Program-made: the position numbers and the translations under genes | Assembly: GCA_024509875.1 (NCBI GenBank) | Contig: JAMPIV010018776.1 | Span: 310,001 to 374,000 of the forward strand | Origin: Oreohelix idahoensis | Taxonomy: Eukaryota; Mollusca; Gastropoda; Stylommatophora; Oreohelicidae | Direction of reading: 5' to 3' | DNA length: 64,000 nt | The notes under the pieces: generated by a model | What the model was told of the DNA's origin: nothing | What the model saw: only the letters and a program-made list of their open reading frames with translations | Database searches by the model: none | Shown: one piece after another, positions 1 through 12,380 of the stretch | How the letters are laid out: each line of letters starts with the position of its first letter | Numbering within the stretch: position 1 is the first letter of the stretch

Positions 1-2305
1 GTACTGGAAAAAGAGCCTACAGTAATCTGACAACCTATTGTAACCTCATAGCTGCTCTATGATTTGCTAGCTAAAAACATGCATTATATTGCCTGTCTAC
101 TTCTGCAACTCACCTTTTATCCCGCCCTCTTTTCTTTAAACATGGGCTAACACAGTGTTTACAATTTTAGTGACCTGTCAGTCATAACAGGAAGCAAATC
201 AGGCTTTGTTTACTTCGTTCTATTCACGCGAGCTCATCTGTCAATCATAATACCTGACAGACAGACAGCACGTGAGAGAGCGACGGCACAGACCTTTTGT
301 AGTTTTACTCAGGGAAAGTCTAGAACTCCCCTGTGCTCTTTGATCTCGAGACACGGGCATTCTGAAGAGAAATCCGCTAGCAGAACTAAAGTCTTTGATG
401 TCAGTCAACAACTTCAGACGAGAGACTCTGGTAGTCTGAATCGTAAGCTTTTCATCTTGAGCTCTAGCTTCTGAATCTTCGTCAGACACACAGGAGCGCG
501 AAATCAACACCATTAGAGATCAGATAAATCTAATGATATATATATATATACTGCTGTTATCTTAACCCCGCCATCAGAAGTCAGTCAGAATTTTAATAGT
601 CTAGCGCAGTCAGAGAAACACTTTTCTTGTTGGAAGTGTTTATAAGTGATTCGTGGAGATTTTCGTTCTGAATTTTCTGGTAAGAGGAAAATAGTGCTAA
701 GGATTTAAAAGTGGTGATAGCATTTAAACACTTATACTTCTCTTAGATCTTTTCTCGCTAGTAAGACCTATTAAATAAAATAACGCGTAGCGATTTTTAT
801 ACCAGATATTCAATTAAAATGTTACTCCACCACCCGACCGATCGTCTCACTGAGACGAGACGGTAATTATGTTGACAGTGTAGACGGACGCGACACTTAA
901 ACTCCCCCAGAAGAGAGAGAGAGATAAACTCGACTGTTAAGCAGATCGGACCTTATAAGCGTTAGGCGACTGATAGCGAGAGTATAGAATACATGTTTAT
1001 ATTTCATTTGTAATTTATTATTATAGTGTCTATTACTTTTACATTGTAACCGTGGGGGCTGGTTACTGCATCCAAATAATCTTATGTGACTGTTATAACA
1101 ATCTGTCCAGGTGGTACATATTTCTTTTGAGTTTATTTATATTGAATTTTCTAGTGATCGTAGTGTTTACTGGTTTACTTATATATCTTGTGGGTGGTAA
1201 CTGGCGACTGCCAGAGGTGGAGTTACCCAAATGAATGTTGGTTCAAGACCAGGCCCTTTCTACTCATGTAAGTTGTCAGTGATCATTTGTACCTTCCTAG
1301 TGCTTCCATACATGAGTAAGTAAACAGCAATAAGTCATGGAAAATGGTTTATTAGTAGACTAAAAGGCAATGTTCATACACGACTCAATAACCTGGCTAT
1401 CAGCGGCCAGAACGCCTGTGGGTTACATGAATCTTGAGATCTCTGCAAAAAGGACATCAACATAACAACATGTCCGCTTGACTCCGCTAAAATGTCGATA
1501 GGCTTGGCCTGGAGTCTCGTTCTAAATTACATAACTTAGCAAAGTACTTATTCAATTCGAATCGAGATCATATTAATCAAGCAAATACTTGCCCAATACA
1601 CTGAAAACACATCTCCTGGAAAAACATAACTTGGAAAAACATTCAATCTTTCAATGGTCAGGTATTTCCTCGACCAGAGGTTAACTACACAACCTTTAAA
1701 AACCCGGGCCGCACTATGGCTGAAACACGTCTACCTCACTTAACAGTGAACCCCCGTGACTGAACTGTGTTCTGACCGCGGTGGTAAAAAAATAGCTATC
1801 GGCGATCTCATTGGTCACTCTCGACCAGTGATGTCTTGTTAGCAACCAATCTTGCTCAAGTTCTTTTACTACTGTTACAAATACAGTTAACGTGTTATCT
1901 TACGTTAACTAAAGCCATCCGGTGACAACATGCCATTCGACAATTTAATACCTATTTAATGACAGGCGATTATTGTTGTAGGTGGTACGTATAAAAAATT
2001 AAATAATAATTAACACCGTACGCTGACCGCCAGCCGCAAGCAGGGGCGGGTGAGTTATCATAAACTCGGTCCGACCCAGATTAGCGGCCAGCGACGTCTG
2101 CGAGCGTGTAGGCGTAGGGAAACACCGTGTGTCTTTTAAACTTAGTCAGGACTGACAGAGAGGATGAGAAATCGTCTTGTCCCCGTCGGTATATATATAG
2201 ATATATCTGCATAGAATGGTAGCATTTTTTCCCACAAATGTTCTCTTATATTCTTCGCAGACCTGATCTCAAGGGCGACCAGAGGTCTTTTACTTTTCTG
2301 GTTCA
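1..2305. repeat. Unclassified diverged repeat C, copy 1, first part
   Basis: No gene is seen. The stretch aligns by eye, in the same orientation and with many indels, to about 22560-23830. Shared landmarks are the CACGCGAGCT block near 225 and 22853, the GTGCTAAG block near 695 and 23313, AACGCGTAG near 782 and 23392, and the ACCGTGTG...GACGGAGAGGAT-type block near 2122 and 23768. A short (AT)n run lies at 538-551. About 1250-1960 has no visible partner in the second copy and may be an insertion. The start probably lies outside the window. The type of element is unknown; a long LTR or a non-autonomous element are both possible. Confidence 0.45.
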
Positions 2306-4674
2306 TGTAGCAAAATCTGCGAGAATAAACGCTCAATTCAGTAAGATTTAGGCATAAAACGATAATAAATACATTAGCCCGCATGTGTCTGACGGTTGGC
2401 ATCTTCGACGCCAGCAGCGCTGCTTTTTGCACAGTGCTAAGCCTATAGAACGATTTCACGGTAATAGTCTGACACGCTTTTAGTTTCGTTTTCGAGAAAC
2501 AATACTAATTATTAACGCCTATTCGTAAACCGCCCCGTCTACACCCCGCTTCGCTGACACAGTCTGCAATGCATATACACACACTGCGAAAAAGCCAGCC
2601 AAGGCAAAACCACGCAGACAATTTTATTTCCCTCCTAGTGGTAGCATTTCTGACGTAACTAAAACAAGTTAGTTATTTGAAAAATACATGTTAGCGAGAT
2701 GAAGGAGAGGAAAGATGGCGGTCTTGGGCAAAATTTTATTTGACGAGTGACTATGAAAAAAATTGAAAAGTTAAACTATTATGAAGTTCCCTATAAAAAT
2801 TATATGGTAGTATGACGTGGAGTTCGCTGAACAAGAATGTACTTTAAATAATATGATAGTCAAAGTATTAGATAAGTTATTGAAGAAATACTAATATCTA
2901 CGGACACTCGACCAGACAGACTGGCGTTCTTGCTTATGTTTTTTGATAACGTTAGGGGAACGCGAGCTTGGAAAAGGGGCAGGGAGGTACATTCAAATTC
3001 GCTTGGGTAAACAGAGTATAAATGGGAAAGGGGAGCGGTAGGAAAAATGTAATCCTAAACGAAACATCTTTTTTTATTGGGCATGACTAAAGCAGACTGG
3101 CCAATCGACCACCAGACGCAGAAATTATTCGAAATTATTTTGGTTTTTCATTCAAACTGCATTTGAATTCAAGTAGTCGGAAAGTTTCGATTGGCCAGTG
3201 CTAGTAAATATTAGCAAAAGGCTTTGACTATTCATTGCCAGTTGAACTAAAAATTGTATTCAGATACGCTGAAAAACTGCTGTGTTAATTCTAAACTTAA
3301 ATAAAGAATAAATTCACAGTCTGTGCAGTTCGGAGGAAGCTGAGGCCATTTCTTCACAAAGTCAGCGTCATTTGTTTATATATTTCTTGATTGTGGTAAG
3401 GATATTTTATGAAATTTAATATGTTTGGTCCAACTACAAAGTTAGATACTGCTATTGGGAAAAAGTGAAGGACATGCCGGGAGCAGACATTGTTGAGTCC
3501 TCACATTAAACGGTATCTAACTGATGTATGTTGTTATGATTATGTTGTCATATTATTGTATTATAATATTTTAGTAAGCCTCTGTGTTCAATGAACACTG
3601 TTTAACATGCCTGAAGCAATTATATTTGAAAAGAAAAGAAGACAAGATCATATCAAAGGAAATGTGGTTACTCCACATTATTGTATTGATGAAAAGTATG
3701 TAAACGTACAGTGGCGTATCTGCTATAAGGACCTGAGGTGTGGTCACAGCAAGGTGGGAGTCCTGTACTATTCGGGGCGAGTGCACTTGTAAGGCACGCG
3801 AGGCTGTCCCCATACCCACGTAGGAAATTAAGTGTTAGAATAAGTGATCAGATGTAAAAGGCCAGGGTGTCCTTTTGTTGCAGAGGGTCTATGTTCCTGT
3901 TGCCGGCTGGTGACAGGAAACCTGCTGAGTACTAATAAACGCCAACCAGTCTCCAACCAGTCTTATATGCTGTCGAAGATAACAGTAGGAGCTTTGGCGA
4001 GTGGTGAAATTGAAACTTTCTGCAACTACACATTGAAATATCTTACAACAAGGACTCCCATGTGATGAGTTAGACATCTGGGGCATCTCTGACAGTTTCT
4101 TGTGTTTTCAAAACAATACACAGGACGTTTATGGGGGTAGGATGAACTACAGCCCTCATATACAGTGACTCTCCCTTTAGATGAATAAAGTGAACTCTTT
4201 TAATATTTCCTACAGGAAAGACATATATAAATACATAATAACTTTTTAGTTATTGGGCAAATTGTCCCAAAAATTTTAATTGTTCTTTTCTGTAAACTAT
4301 CTTGTCCTTATTTTCAAAGACCTGTCCACAAGCTATGAATGGACAGGCAAAATAAATTGTAAAGATTTGTTCAAAGAAAAACTTAACTGCTAGTTTTATT
4401 ATCTTCTTTATAGAAACTTAAAGTGTTTGACTGTTGTGTACCATCATTTCACTTCTCCCCTAGACACTAGGTACACCATACACCATACACTAGAGCCAGA
4501 AGAGTGACCGTGTGAGACCTAGGGAGGTAGCGTTAGGTTCTCTGCACATAATTCATCATCATCATTTATAGAGTCAGAGGCCTACATGTGCTTGACCTCA
4601 CACGGTTAAGCAGACACCTTTTCATTCTTTTAGGATACCATCATAACCTCCCCAGCAAAATCAACTTTGCTACA
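2306..4674 (+). repeat. Solo LTR of the Gmr1-like family 2
   Basis: This 2.37-kb unit starts TGTAGCAAAATC and ends TTTGCTACA, a perfect 9-bp terminal inverted repeat. Reverse-complemented, it matches the 5' LTR of the minus-strand retrotransposon at 58735-61290 along almost its whole length. Landmarks are the CGGCATGTCCTTCACT block (3467-3482 on the other strand, versus 59943-59958), the GCCCAATA block near 3078, and the final TTTGCTACA. No primer-binding site or pol follows, so it is a solo LTR left by LTR-LTR recombination. The flanks gttca and gtttg match at only 3 of 5 positions, so the target duplication is decayed or the ends are slightly misplaced. It interrupts repeat C. CCAAT-like boxes (ATTGGCC near 3190) and a TATAAAT at 3017-3023 are plausible LTR promoter parts. 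Confidence 0.75.
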
Positions 4675-5870
4675 GTTTGTTATCCACTTCATTTATAAGC
4701 GTGCACTCGCTGATGATATTGGATGACAAGAAATGTAAATACTGGACTTACAAAATCCAGATTACCATTTTACCAGCTCACAGTGGTGTGTACATGTAAC
4801 GTTATTATTGTTCCCCGACTCCTGACAGTCGTATTCAAGTGGATTATATATAAATATAACTTTATACACTGTGCAGAATCGGCGCTCTGACACAGAGTTG
4901 GCCGATAGAAGAACCATCATCATCATTTTTTAACATTTTTTTTAGCACCCAGATGTATCCCAATACTGGAAATATTCCCCTCTCTAAAGGGTAAACCTCA
5001 AGGGTTCCCACATTTCCAACTAATGGTAGGAACACCTATATCCAGATATAAGAACCATATTCGGCGTTCACCTCACTAGTTTTTTTGGGATGAACTGGGG
5101 CCAATTTGGGTTGTCGACAGCTGGGGGTGACAGTGTAATCACAGTGAAATAGGAATTATGTTCATAATATAATTCTGTTACCAAGGGATACCACAGACCT
5201 ACTATAGGAGCCAATTAGGTAAGAGTGTGAGAAGTGGCCACTGTGCGAGAGAGTGTGTGATGATTTTCTTGTTTTGCTGGGAATTATCCATAAATCTGAT
5301 TGTCTAAATTTTGTTTACTTTACTTGATCTTATAGTGTACCAATATTGTTTTATTCTGTAACCTAGTGCTAACATTCAACCTTTGGGTTAATAATTTTGG
5401 GCTTTTTTCTCCATACGGGGGAAGGCGCACCTCTCTTCTTTATTTCCTATGTATGTAAATGATTTCTTGATATCTTTTTTTTAGATAATTGGTGTTGTCA
5501 AGTTTAGTGATAATAAACTACAAAGAAACTTAACTTTGTATGTTGGTCAGACCCATGCCCATTTATCCTTAGTTTTTCACGTTTGTGTGTCATTGTTGTC
5601 ACATATTGTTGTGTGTGTGTAGAGTAACCTGTTCTTTCATTAGACAGGGAGGCAAAGGCTGTCCTATAATAAAGCATAGTTGTACGGTTAGGCTGGATGA
5701 GAGAAACCTACTCACTCCAGAGACATATCTTTCCCTCAACCTACCACCTGTGAAATCTATTTTCTATAAATTCTCGTGTATCTGTCAACCTTTAGTCTTT
5801 ACTTAGACTGGGCCTAATAAACCAATTAACCTACCGTACGACAATCAAACAACAGAAAATAAATGTTCCA
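4675..5870. repeat. Unclassified diverged repeat C, copy 1, second part
   Basis: Continuation of repeat C beyond the solo LTR. It aligns to about 24060-25190. Shared landmarks are the CCCGACTYCTGACAGTCGT block (4816 and 24119), TTAGCACCCAGA (4942 and 24251), GATAATAAACTA (5510 and 24829), GTCAGACCCAT (5546 and 24866) and ACTCACTCCAGAGAC (5710 and 25032). No protein match was recognised. The run of TAATAAA-like signals near 5510 followed by a T-rich region could be a polyadenylation region, but this is a guess. Confidence 0.5.
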
Positions 5871-6599
5871 TATATTCTATTGCACAGAATAAAAATGATG
5901 ACCAGTTGTCACAGTTATAATTAATCAGTAATTCGTCATTTCTTTCACACACACACAAAGGCTGCTTTTTATTGCATTTGGTAGCAACAATAAAAGTGGC
6001 CCCCAAGAAACCATGTTTTTTTCTACATTTGATTCAGATTATTTTCCAGGGGCACTGGGTGACAATTCAGTGTTTACTCTGAAACAAAAGAGACTCAACG
6101 ATTGGCTTTAAACTTTGTCATGTTCAAGAGCGTCAAAATGACACCAAACTGTGGGTGAAGTGATCTATAAATAGGGGTAAGGAGAACATGTCCTCCTTTT
6201 TTTGACAGCTTCGTCCACCGTTCAGCAGGCGTTGCAGAAAAACATGATTTTATCCGGCTTTTCACTGATATTTAATAGTAAAAACCTTTGAATAATCACG
6301 TTAAGATAAATCACATTCATCATCATCATGTAGCATGTCCTTTGCAGAACGTCGTTCTCATCTCAGCCCGCCTGAAAGACTCTCGATCTCTAGCCAGCCC
6401 TCCTGCCTCCTCCATTGAGGAAGTTTAAATTGTTGTTGCCTGTTAAAAGTTTCATTTGCTATCGTTATTTTCTATAACATTTACATCAGCGATCATCTGC
6501 TTTCACATCATGAGGACTTAAAGATGGGAAAATATGATTTGAAGTGAGTAGAAATGTTTGCCTTGATTTGAGAAATAAATAGGAAAACTATAGAAGTAA
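5871..6599. other. No recognisable feature
   Basis: AT-rich sequence. I see no long open frame, RNA gene or clear repeat. A short ATCATCATCATG run at 6320-6331 resembles the tail of some LINE 3' ends in this genome, but no protein is attached to it. Confidence 0.4.
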
Positions 6600-6745
6600 T
6601 TGCGTCTACAGTTAGTCTATAGTTAGTCTGGGGCGTTCCCTCGGTCCTTCGTGAGTTATGTGGAGGGTTCGTGCTAATGACCCCTATCCACGAAGCACTA
6701 TTTTTGTGGTGTCTAGTTGGCACGGTGGATAATTACGATTCACCT
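6600..6745 (+). repeat. Truncated copy of a SINE-like repeat
   Basis: The block around CGTGCTAATGACCC, then CGAAGCACTATTTTTGTGGTG and TCTAGTTGGCA, matches 9224-9303, where the same order of blocks is followed by a tRNA-like region with a B-box-like GGGTTCGAGTCC. Here the similarity stops just after GATTCACC, so the tRNA-like part is missing or replaced. Confidence 0.5.
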
Positions 6746-7249
6746 TTCGGATGGTCCTTGTCGTGAAATATTCTAATCCACATATATAAATTATCAAGTA
6801 AATATAAAGCCTAATAAATACATATAATAAAGAAAGGAAGAAGAATGGTAAAGAACAGTGCTGTCACAATGACAGTACTCGAAATCCCCCTTGTTTTCTA
6901 CTTCGTCGGCAAATTGTAACGTTTCCACGTTAAATATAAGCCACTGCATAAATACAAGCGTTTCCACAACACATTAAAACGGGTATTGCATTTATAAGAA
7001 AAACATTGAGAGGCAGACTGCGTAATGACCTAAATTAATCCTAACATTAATTATATTACGTTACCAAAACGAACGAACAGATGGACTCAAATAGAAAGAG
7101 AGAGGGGCGAATGAAAATCAGGAACGCATGCAAAATTAAACACGCGTCTCGCTATTAATGCCACCCCAACAAGCGTAACGCGATACACAATTACTACTAT
7201 CACGCGTGTAAGGCCACATGCACTAACTTTTTCGGACGGACAGTGATAA
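6746..7249. other. Unassigned; may contain the start of repeat B
   Basis: No open frame or RNA is seen. The partner of this stretch, if any, would lie beyond base 64000 in the other copy of repeat B, so it cannot be compared here. If repeat B is an LTR, its TG end should lie in or before this stretch. Confidence 0.3.
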
Positions 7250-8834
7250 AAACACTAACCTTCCCAGAGTTAGGTTTTAAAATCCTGAAAAACGCTTATT
7301 AGAAAAGATGACAATAGATGGGTTTACGTTTGAAAACATTACAGTACCCAGACAGCACATCTTCGAAACAGGAGGTAGGAGAAATTGCATATTTTGAACG
7401 CAGCCACTTAGCTCTTTTAAATTTGTATATTTGGGTTCCTTAGGGCTTGCTGACAAAGAATATGTAAAACGTTACGCAAATAGTCTAGGAATTAACAAAT
7501 TATAACCAAAATAAAATAGTGGGGATGCCTGACAGCATGAAATCATTTCTGCTCATAAAATTTTTTTATAACGTGTTTGAAAAAAACCTTACGTACGGAA
7601 ATAGCCTACCATGTAAACTCCAAATTGATTGGAGCGCAACAAATATAAGACTAAACACGATTGGTCGGACTATAAATACTATCTTTGGTTGTTAGGGGAG
7701 ACGTAGGAAGGTAAAATTTTTTCAAACACTTGTCGAAACGTGGCTCCATTGGCCAGACTCGCTAATATAATCACTTAGGAGCGTTAGTTCGAGACCACTA
7801 GTTCAAATAAGCTTGATAAAGCAACAGTGCGTTGAAGCAAGCTCATATTTTTGCTAAATAAAAGCCTGGAACATAAGCAGATGGGAATTTGTGCCAGTAT
7901 TTGTGCCAGAATTCATTGCTAGTCAACGTATCTGTGTTTATTCTATGAATTGTGGGACCGTGGTCTTGATGGTATTGAGCAGCACCTGGTCAGAGCTTTG
8001 CTGAATCCAGAGTCGGACAGCATACTCCTTGGTCCATTTAGCTATCAGTGAGGTGTCTCCAGAGCACAGGGGAGAAATCGAGCAGAGGAGTCTTTTCCTG
8101 CCGCCATCACGCAAGATAAGCTGATGTGGCCAGCTGAGCTCAAAATTATGTACCCCCATCTTAAAATGACCTTGTAAAAATAACATTAAGAGGGGAAGTA
8201 AATTGTTTTAATATCAGGAACTGAGAACATCTCCAATACTAGTTCCAATAAAGACAAACTATTGAAGTCATGATGACAAATACCAACAGAGCTTGAACAA
8301 AACAAAACCAGTATTACCTCATATTACTACTACACAACTGACACACATAGGATACTTTTAATAATATATGTCACTACAATATTCATATTGAGAAATTCTG
8401 TACATATAACTTGTAATTAAAATTGATTGTGATTCCTGGTTCCCTTTGTATTTGAATCAGGACACATATCCATTCATGACAGCAATGAATACATATTGTT
8501 ATTTGAAAAGTTATCAGTGACTCCTTTAAGATATCCTTGTAGAGTGTTTTATGTATGTGAGTGTCACAGTGTTGTCACGTGTAGTGGAATAAATTAAATT
8601 GTTTATCTGTCTGTTGTTGTTTTGACTTACACTTCATCATACACATACCCTAGACATATAACGTAGTCATCACACTATTCCAGAATAATTCTGACTGAGA
8701 TATATATATATATGTGGCAGCAAGTAAGGTTATCTATAATACACTACTCTTATTAGATATAGATACCTTCACAGCTGATCTCAGTCAGTACACTAAGTCC
8801 CCTATAAATATTTATAACATCCCACTTCACCACA
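7250..8834 (+). repeat. LTR-like repeat B, copy 1
   Basis: Reverse-complemented, this matches 62036-64000 closely, apart from a roughly 390-base segment (about 62910-63297) present only in the other copy. Both copies end sharply at CCCACTTCACCACA (8821-8834), after which the flanks differ completely. A CA terminus, an internal CCAAT-like box (GATTGGTCGGAC near 7661) followed by TATAAATAC (7671-7679), and a length over 1.5 kb suggest a long LTR, but no pol is attached and the start is not found. An antisense open frame at 7938-8186 is conserved as an open frame in the other copy (62674-62940); its product is unknown. Confidence 0.55.
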
Positions 8835-9199
8835 GTCCTATGTTTGAGTCCACGATAAACCTATCACTTCTGTTATTTTTATGTTGTCTAGTGTTCAACT
8901 TCTTTATGTCTGTTTTTTTTTTCTGTTGTTTAGTTTTCTACTTCTTTATTTCTTACGAGTGCCTGAAAACATACCTTTATGTTTGTCTAATATTTATTTA
9001 CTGTTTACAGGCCTCGGTTTTCCCTTCCTTATATGTTATAAATGTTTATACAATACCAAAACCTACCCTCTGTCCTGTACTTACTGTTCTTAGTCTTCTA
9101 TCATTTACTAGACACAGTCTTTGTCTTGTGTAGTCTGACCTATACTGTATAATAGGGGAACAACAGAAGTGACTGCTTCATTAATAGGCTGGACTGTCC
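8835..9199. repeat. Locally duplicated module, first copy
   Basis: A block of about 70 bases (8929-9000, with CTTACGAGTGCCTG and CATACCTTTATG) recurs at 9391-9460, and a third partial copy starts at 9461 (CACGAGTGCCTG). A weaker version of the same motif starts at 8881. A SINE-like unit lies between the first two. No gene is recognised; the open frame over this region is T-rich and follows the repeat. Confidence 0.5.
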
Positions 9200-9375
9200 A
9201 TGGTAAATTTCCAGTGTTATGTGTTGCGGGTCGCACTAATGACCCGCCATCGAAGCATCATTTTTTGGTGATGCCTAGATGGCAGGGAGGATAGTGTGAT
9301 TCGCTTGCATAGCTAGGTGGGGTTGTCGCACGGAAGGTCCTGGGTTCGAGTCCTGGGTAAGCCACTCACGTCTGT
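9200..9375 (+). repeat. tRNA-related SINE-like repeat
   Basis: The 5' part shares the CGCACTAATGACCC...CGAAGCATC blocks with 6655-6745. The 3' part (about 9300-9365) looks tRNA-like, with a TAGCTAGGTGGGG stretch in the place of an A box and GGGTTCGAGTCC (9344-9355) as a B box. It does not fold as a good cloverleaf, so it is read as a SINE or SINE fragment rather than a tRNA gene. Confidence 0.5.
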
Positions 9376-9510
9376 TGTTTTTCTGTTGTCTAGTTTTCTA
9401 CTTCTTTATTTCTTACGAGTGCCTGAAAACATACCTTTATGTTTGTCTAATATTTATTTCCCACGAGTGCCTGTTATTACCCGTTTATGTGTATTTATTT
9501 ATTGACTAGA
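9376..9510. repeat. Locally duplicated module, second and third copies
   Basis: Near-identical repeat of 8918-9000, followed directly by a shorter third copy beginning CACGAGTGCCTG at 9461. Confidence 0.6.
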
Positions 9511-9565
9511 TTTGAGAGAAAAGTTAAAGGCGTTAAACTACAAGTGTCAGTTGTGAGCCCCACTT

Positions 9566-9622
9566 CCTCCCCCCCACCCCCTCACCCCCCCCACCCCCCC
9601 TCCCCCCCCCCCCCCCCCCCCC
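9566..9622. repeat. C-rich low-complexity tract
   Basis: Nearly pure C with scattered A and T, ending in a run of more than 20 C. Such runs are prone to length errors in assembly. Confidence 0.9.
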
Positions 9623-10650
9623 TTTTGCTGTCCTACTTATTATGCTCGGGTAATCTGGCAATCCTATCTATGAAAACTGAAATAAAGAAATAAAAATAGC
9701 CGTAAAGTACCCCATGAAAGAGCAACAGCTGATGTTTGAAAACAGCAAAGGTAACGTCTCTATAACAACAAATGTAAACTACAAATGTCTCCACAGATAA
9801 GCCCCGCAAAACAAACCGGCCGGGAACAAGTATTTGGCACAATGATCTGCTTCAGGTAAACTCTTCTTTTATCATCATCGTTTTCCTTTGCGTTCCTCGC
9901 GGAGCATCGAGACAGCACTGTAGCTGATCCACATACAGGAACCATCCACCAAGAATTCATTTGCTCTTGTAATGGTGTTTTACTGTGGCTAGAGCCAGCT
10001 TTAGGTCGATTTTACCTTTTTGACCCAGTCGTGCCCGGAGCTCACAGAGGGCCTTGCCCTGGGGTTTCCACCTGCAGCTTTAAAAAAAAATAAGGAACGA
10101 AGATTATTTGAAATTAGATTTCAGGATTATATGCTAATACACTGCGTTAAAAATAAAACAATATCTATATTTATTATAAAATTATATTTTGATATTAAAC
10201 GTGTTACATTACAACTATAATCCTAAGTCCAGGGGCCGTACCACAGTGGTCCAAATTGTTACCTGTAGTTGGTTGAAATGAAAGAATAGTTGGACGCGTT
10301 CTTCGATGCTATCCTAGTAAGTCGACAACGTCGTTTGGGTTAGGATTAAGGTCAGGGTTTAGGGTTAGGTTTACGATTCCTAAACCTAACACTAATTCTT
10401 TCCCCTTATTGGCTGAATCTCTGAATTCTTTTTTAAGGCCGTAAAGAACACACGGCCCACTGTTCTTCATTACAACCTCCGTAGTTGCTAAAGTCGACCA
10501 TGTCAGTTTTACATAAAGAGGTTGTCCACCCCACACACAACCTCATATAAATGTCTTGTATTGTATGCCTGCGGGTGCAGCAGAAGTAATCTTTCTTTGT
10601 CTCACCAGAGACCTCCTTGAATTATACTGGGATTCTATAATAAACGTTAA
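9623..10650. other. No recognisable gene; short telomere-like inverted repeat
   Basis: No coding region or RNA is seen. At 10355-10390 a GGGTTTAGGGTTAGG stretch forms part of a perfect 10-bp inverted repeat, GTTAGGTTTA (10364-10373) and TAAACCTAAC (10381-10390), with a 7-base loop. It is too short to be called an interstitial telomere array. Confidence 0.4.
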
Positions 10651-11094
10651 AGAGTAGATTTTGCCTCGTTATGGCGAGGCGGGCTACGTTCAACCTAGAC
10701 ACAGGTCCATCGGTTATATTAGAGCGCTTGTAAATATAAAAGACCGTGACTATCTGGTTATGATAATATAGTCGATGACAATACGAATGCATGTAGAGAC
10801 AACAATATTGTCAATCTTAACACTGCTTTATTCTATCTCCACTTCAGCTCCTTCTGAGAAAAACGCGTTCTAAGTTGTTGGATTACTAGTTGGAAAGAAG
10901 GATTAACACATAAAAATTTTTTTTTTTTTTTAAATGAAGTTTTTCCTCGTTTTGGCGAGGCGCGTCCCGTTCAACCTAGTCGGTTATATTAGGGCGCATG
11001 TTCAAACATAAAAGACCCATAGGTCTGGGCTATTTATAGCAACACATTAAAATGAAATTTGGCACGATAATCCAAACTGGTCACTGTAAGATTA
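10651..11094. repeat. Unclassified repeat E, copy 1, with internal duplication
   Basis: A block with CTCGTTATGGCGAGGC, TTCAACCTAG and CGGTTATATTAG (10660-10745) is repeated at 10947-11020. The segment at 10850-10905 (GAGAAAAACGCGTTCTAAG, ACTAGTTGGAAAGAAGGA) and 11041-11093 (ACATTAAAATGA, ACTGTAAGAT) together match 16018-16136. No protein is recognised. Confidence 0.5.
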
Positions 11095-11597
11095 GTTTTG
11101 GTTTGGTTTTTTTTTTAAAAGGACTATCTTCATTGCACACGGACAACGCTATCAGTGCTCCGATCTCCTCCCTTAGATCACACAAGGAGAATCTCAGCGC
11201 AGTGCACGAACTCCGTAGTACCGGCGAGAATGCCAATGTGTGTATATAATGTACAGGAATCACACATTCTATAAATATTTTTGTTGTGGGAAGGTTTCCT
11301 AATTTTTAAATTTTGCAACGGCAGCGGCCTGATAAGCCTACTCTTTACGATTTCCAACTGCCGTGGGATTTTTAACATGCGCAACTTGCACACCGGACCT
11401 CCTATTTTTTCGCCCTTATCCGAGAAGGCTTGGCATCCGATCTCACTACCTATGAGATCAGGGGGGAGTATGACGTAATTAGGACCACTTGTTCTGAAAA
11501 AAATATTTCAATAAATTATAATCATTCAACTGGGATTCGAATCCGGTACCTCTTGAATACGAGGCGGACGCCATACCTCTGAGCCACTCCGACCCCC
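11095..11597 (-). repeat. tRNA-headed SINE, family S1 (about 490 bp)
   Basis: On the minus strand the unit begins with a tRNA-like head: a B-box-like GGATTCGAATCC (11528-11539) and an A-box-like TGGCTCAGAGG (near 11580). It continues with a body matching the plus-strand copy at 43386-43874 over its full length. Shared landmarks are GTAGTGAGATCGGATGCC, CCTTCTCGGATAAGGGCGAA, AATTTAAAAATTAGGAAACC, ATTTATAGAATGTGTGATTCC and GGGAGGAGATCGGAGCACTGA. It ends in an A-rich AACCAAACC tail at about 11095-11115. The tRNA head implies an internal RNA polymerase III promoter. No convincing target duplication was found for this copy. Confidence 0.75.
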
Positions 11598-11681
11598 TGA
11601 TAACGTAACGTGTGCGTAACAAAAACCCATAACATTTCAGAACTCCTCGCACCAAAGCGTAACATATCGGCAACACCACCA

Positions 11682-11699
11682 CCCCCCCCCCCCCCCCCC
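11682..11699. repeat. Poly-C tract
   Basis: Uninterrupted C run. Confidence 0.9.
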
Positions 11700-12149
11700 T
11701 TTCCCCACCGCTTTGCGTTACGTAATTTGTGAACGGCCCCTATAGTGAAGTCTATAACACTTCACTCCCCTACGTCTTTATCAGCTATGGCGCTTCATTT
11801 ACCTTCAGTTGTCAATCCAGACTGCAAGAAAGTATTCCAGATTAATCGCATCAATTCTCCTGATAACTGTTAAAATGGGTTTCTAGCAAACATTTCTGAC
11901 GTGAGGTGTTTAAACAATGAATAATTGGGCACGAGCCAGATATCAATTAGCGTGCTGTCCTTTCGTGAGGTCGTTCAACCTGGTGCAGGTCAAGGTAACT
12001 GTGATGTCATTGGCACTACCCTGGGTTAAGCAAATAGACCAAGTCTTCCGGGATGTGGTATTTCATGCTACCCGTTGACATGGTTCCACTTCTGAGTTCA
12101 TTTCCATCTCGAGGGATGTCAAATTCTTCAGCGCATGCATTTCAGCAAG
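11700..12149. other. No recognisable feature
   Basis: No long open frame, RNA gene or repeat identified. Confidence 0.4.

Positions 12150-12380
<231 letters not shown>

Noticed and set aside
8714..9133. 139-codon hydrophobic frame as a membrane protein gene
   Set aside because: It follows a T-rich duplicated module and repeat B, with no conserved motif.
9300..9365. tRNA gene
   Set aside because: Only B-box-like similarity; no good cloverleaf, and the same unit recurs in a SINE-like context.
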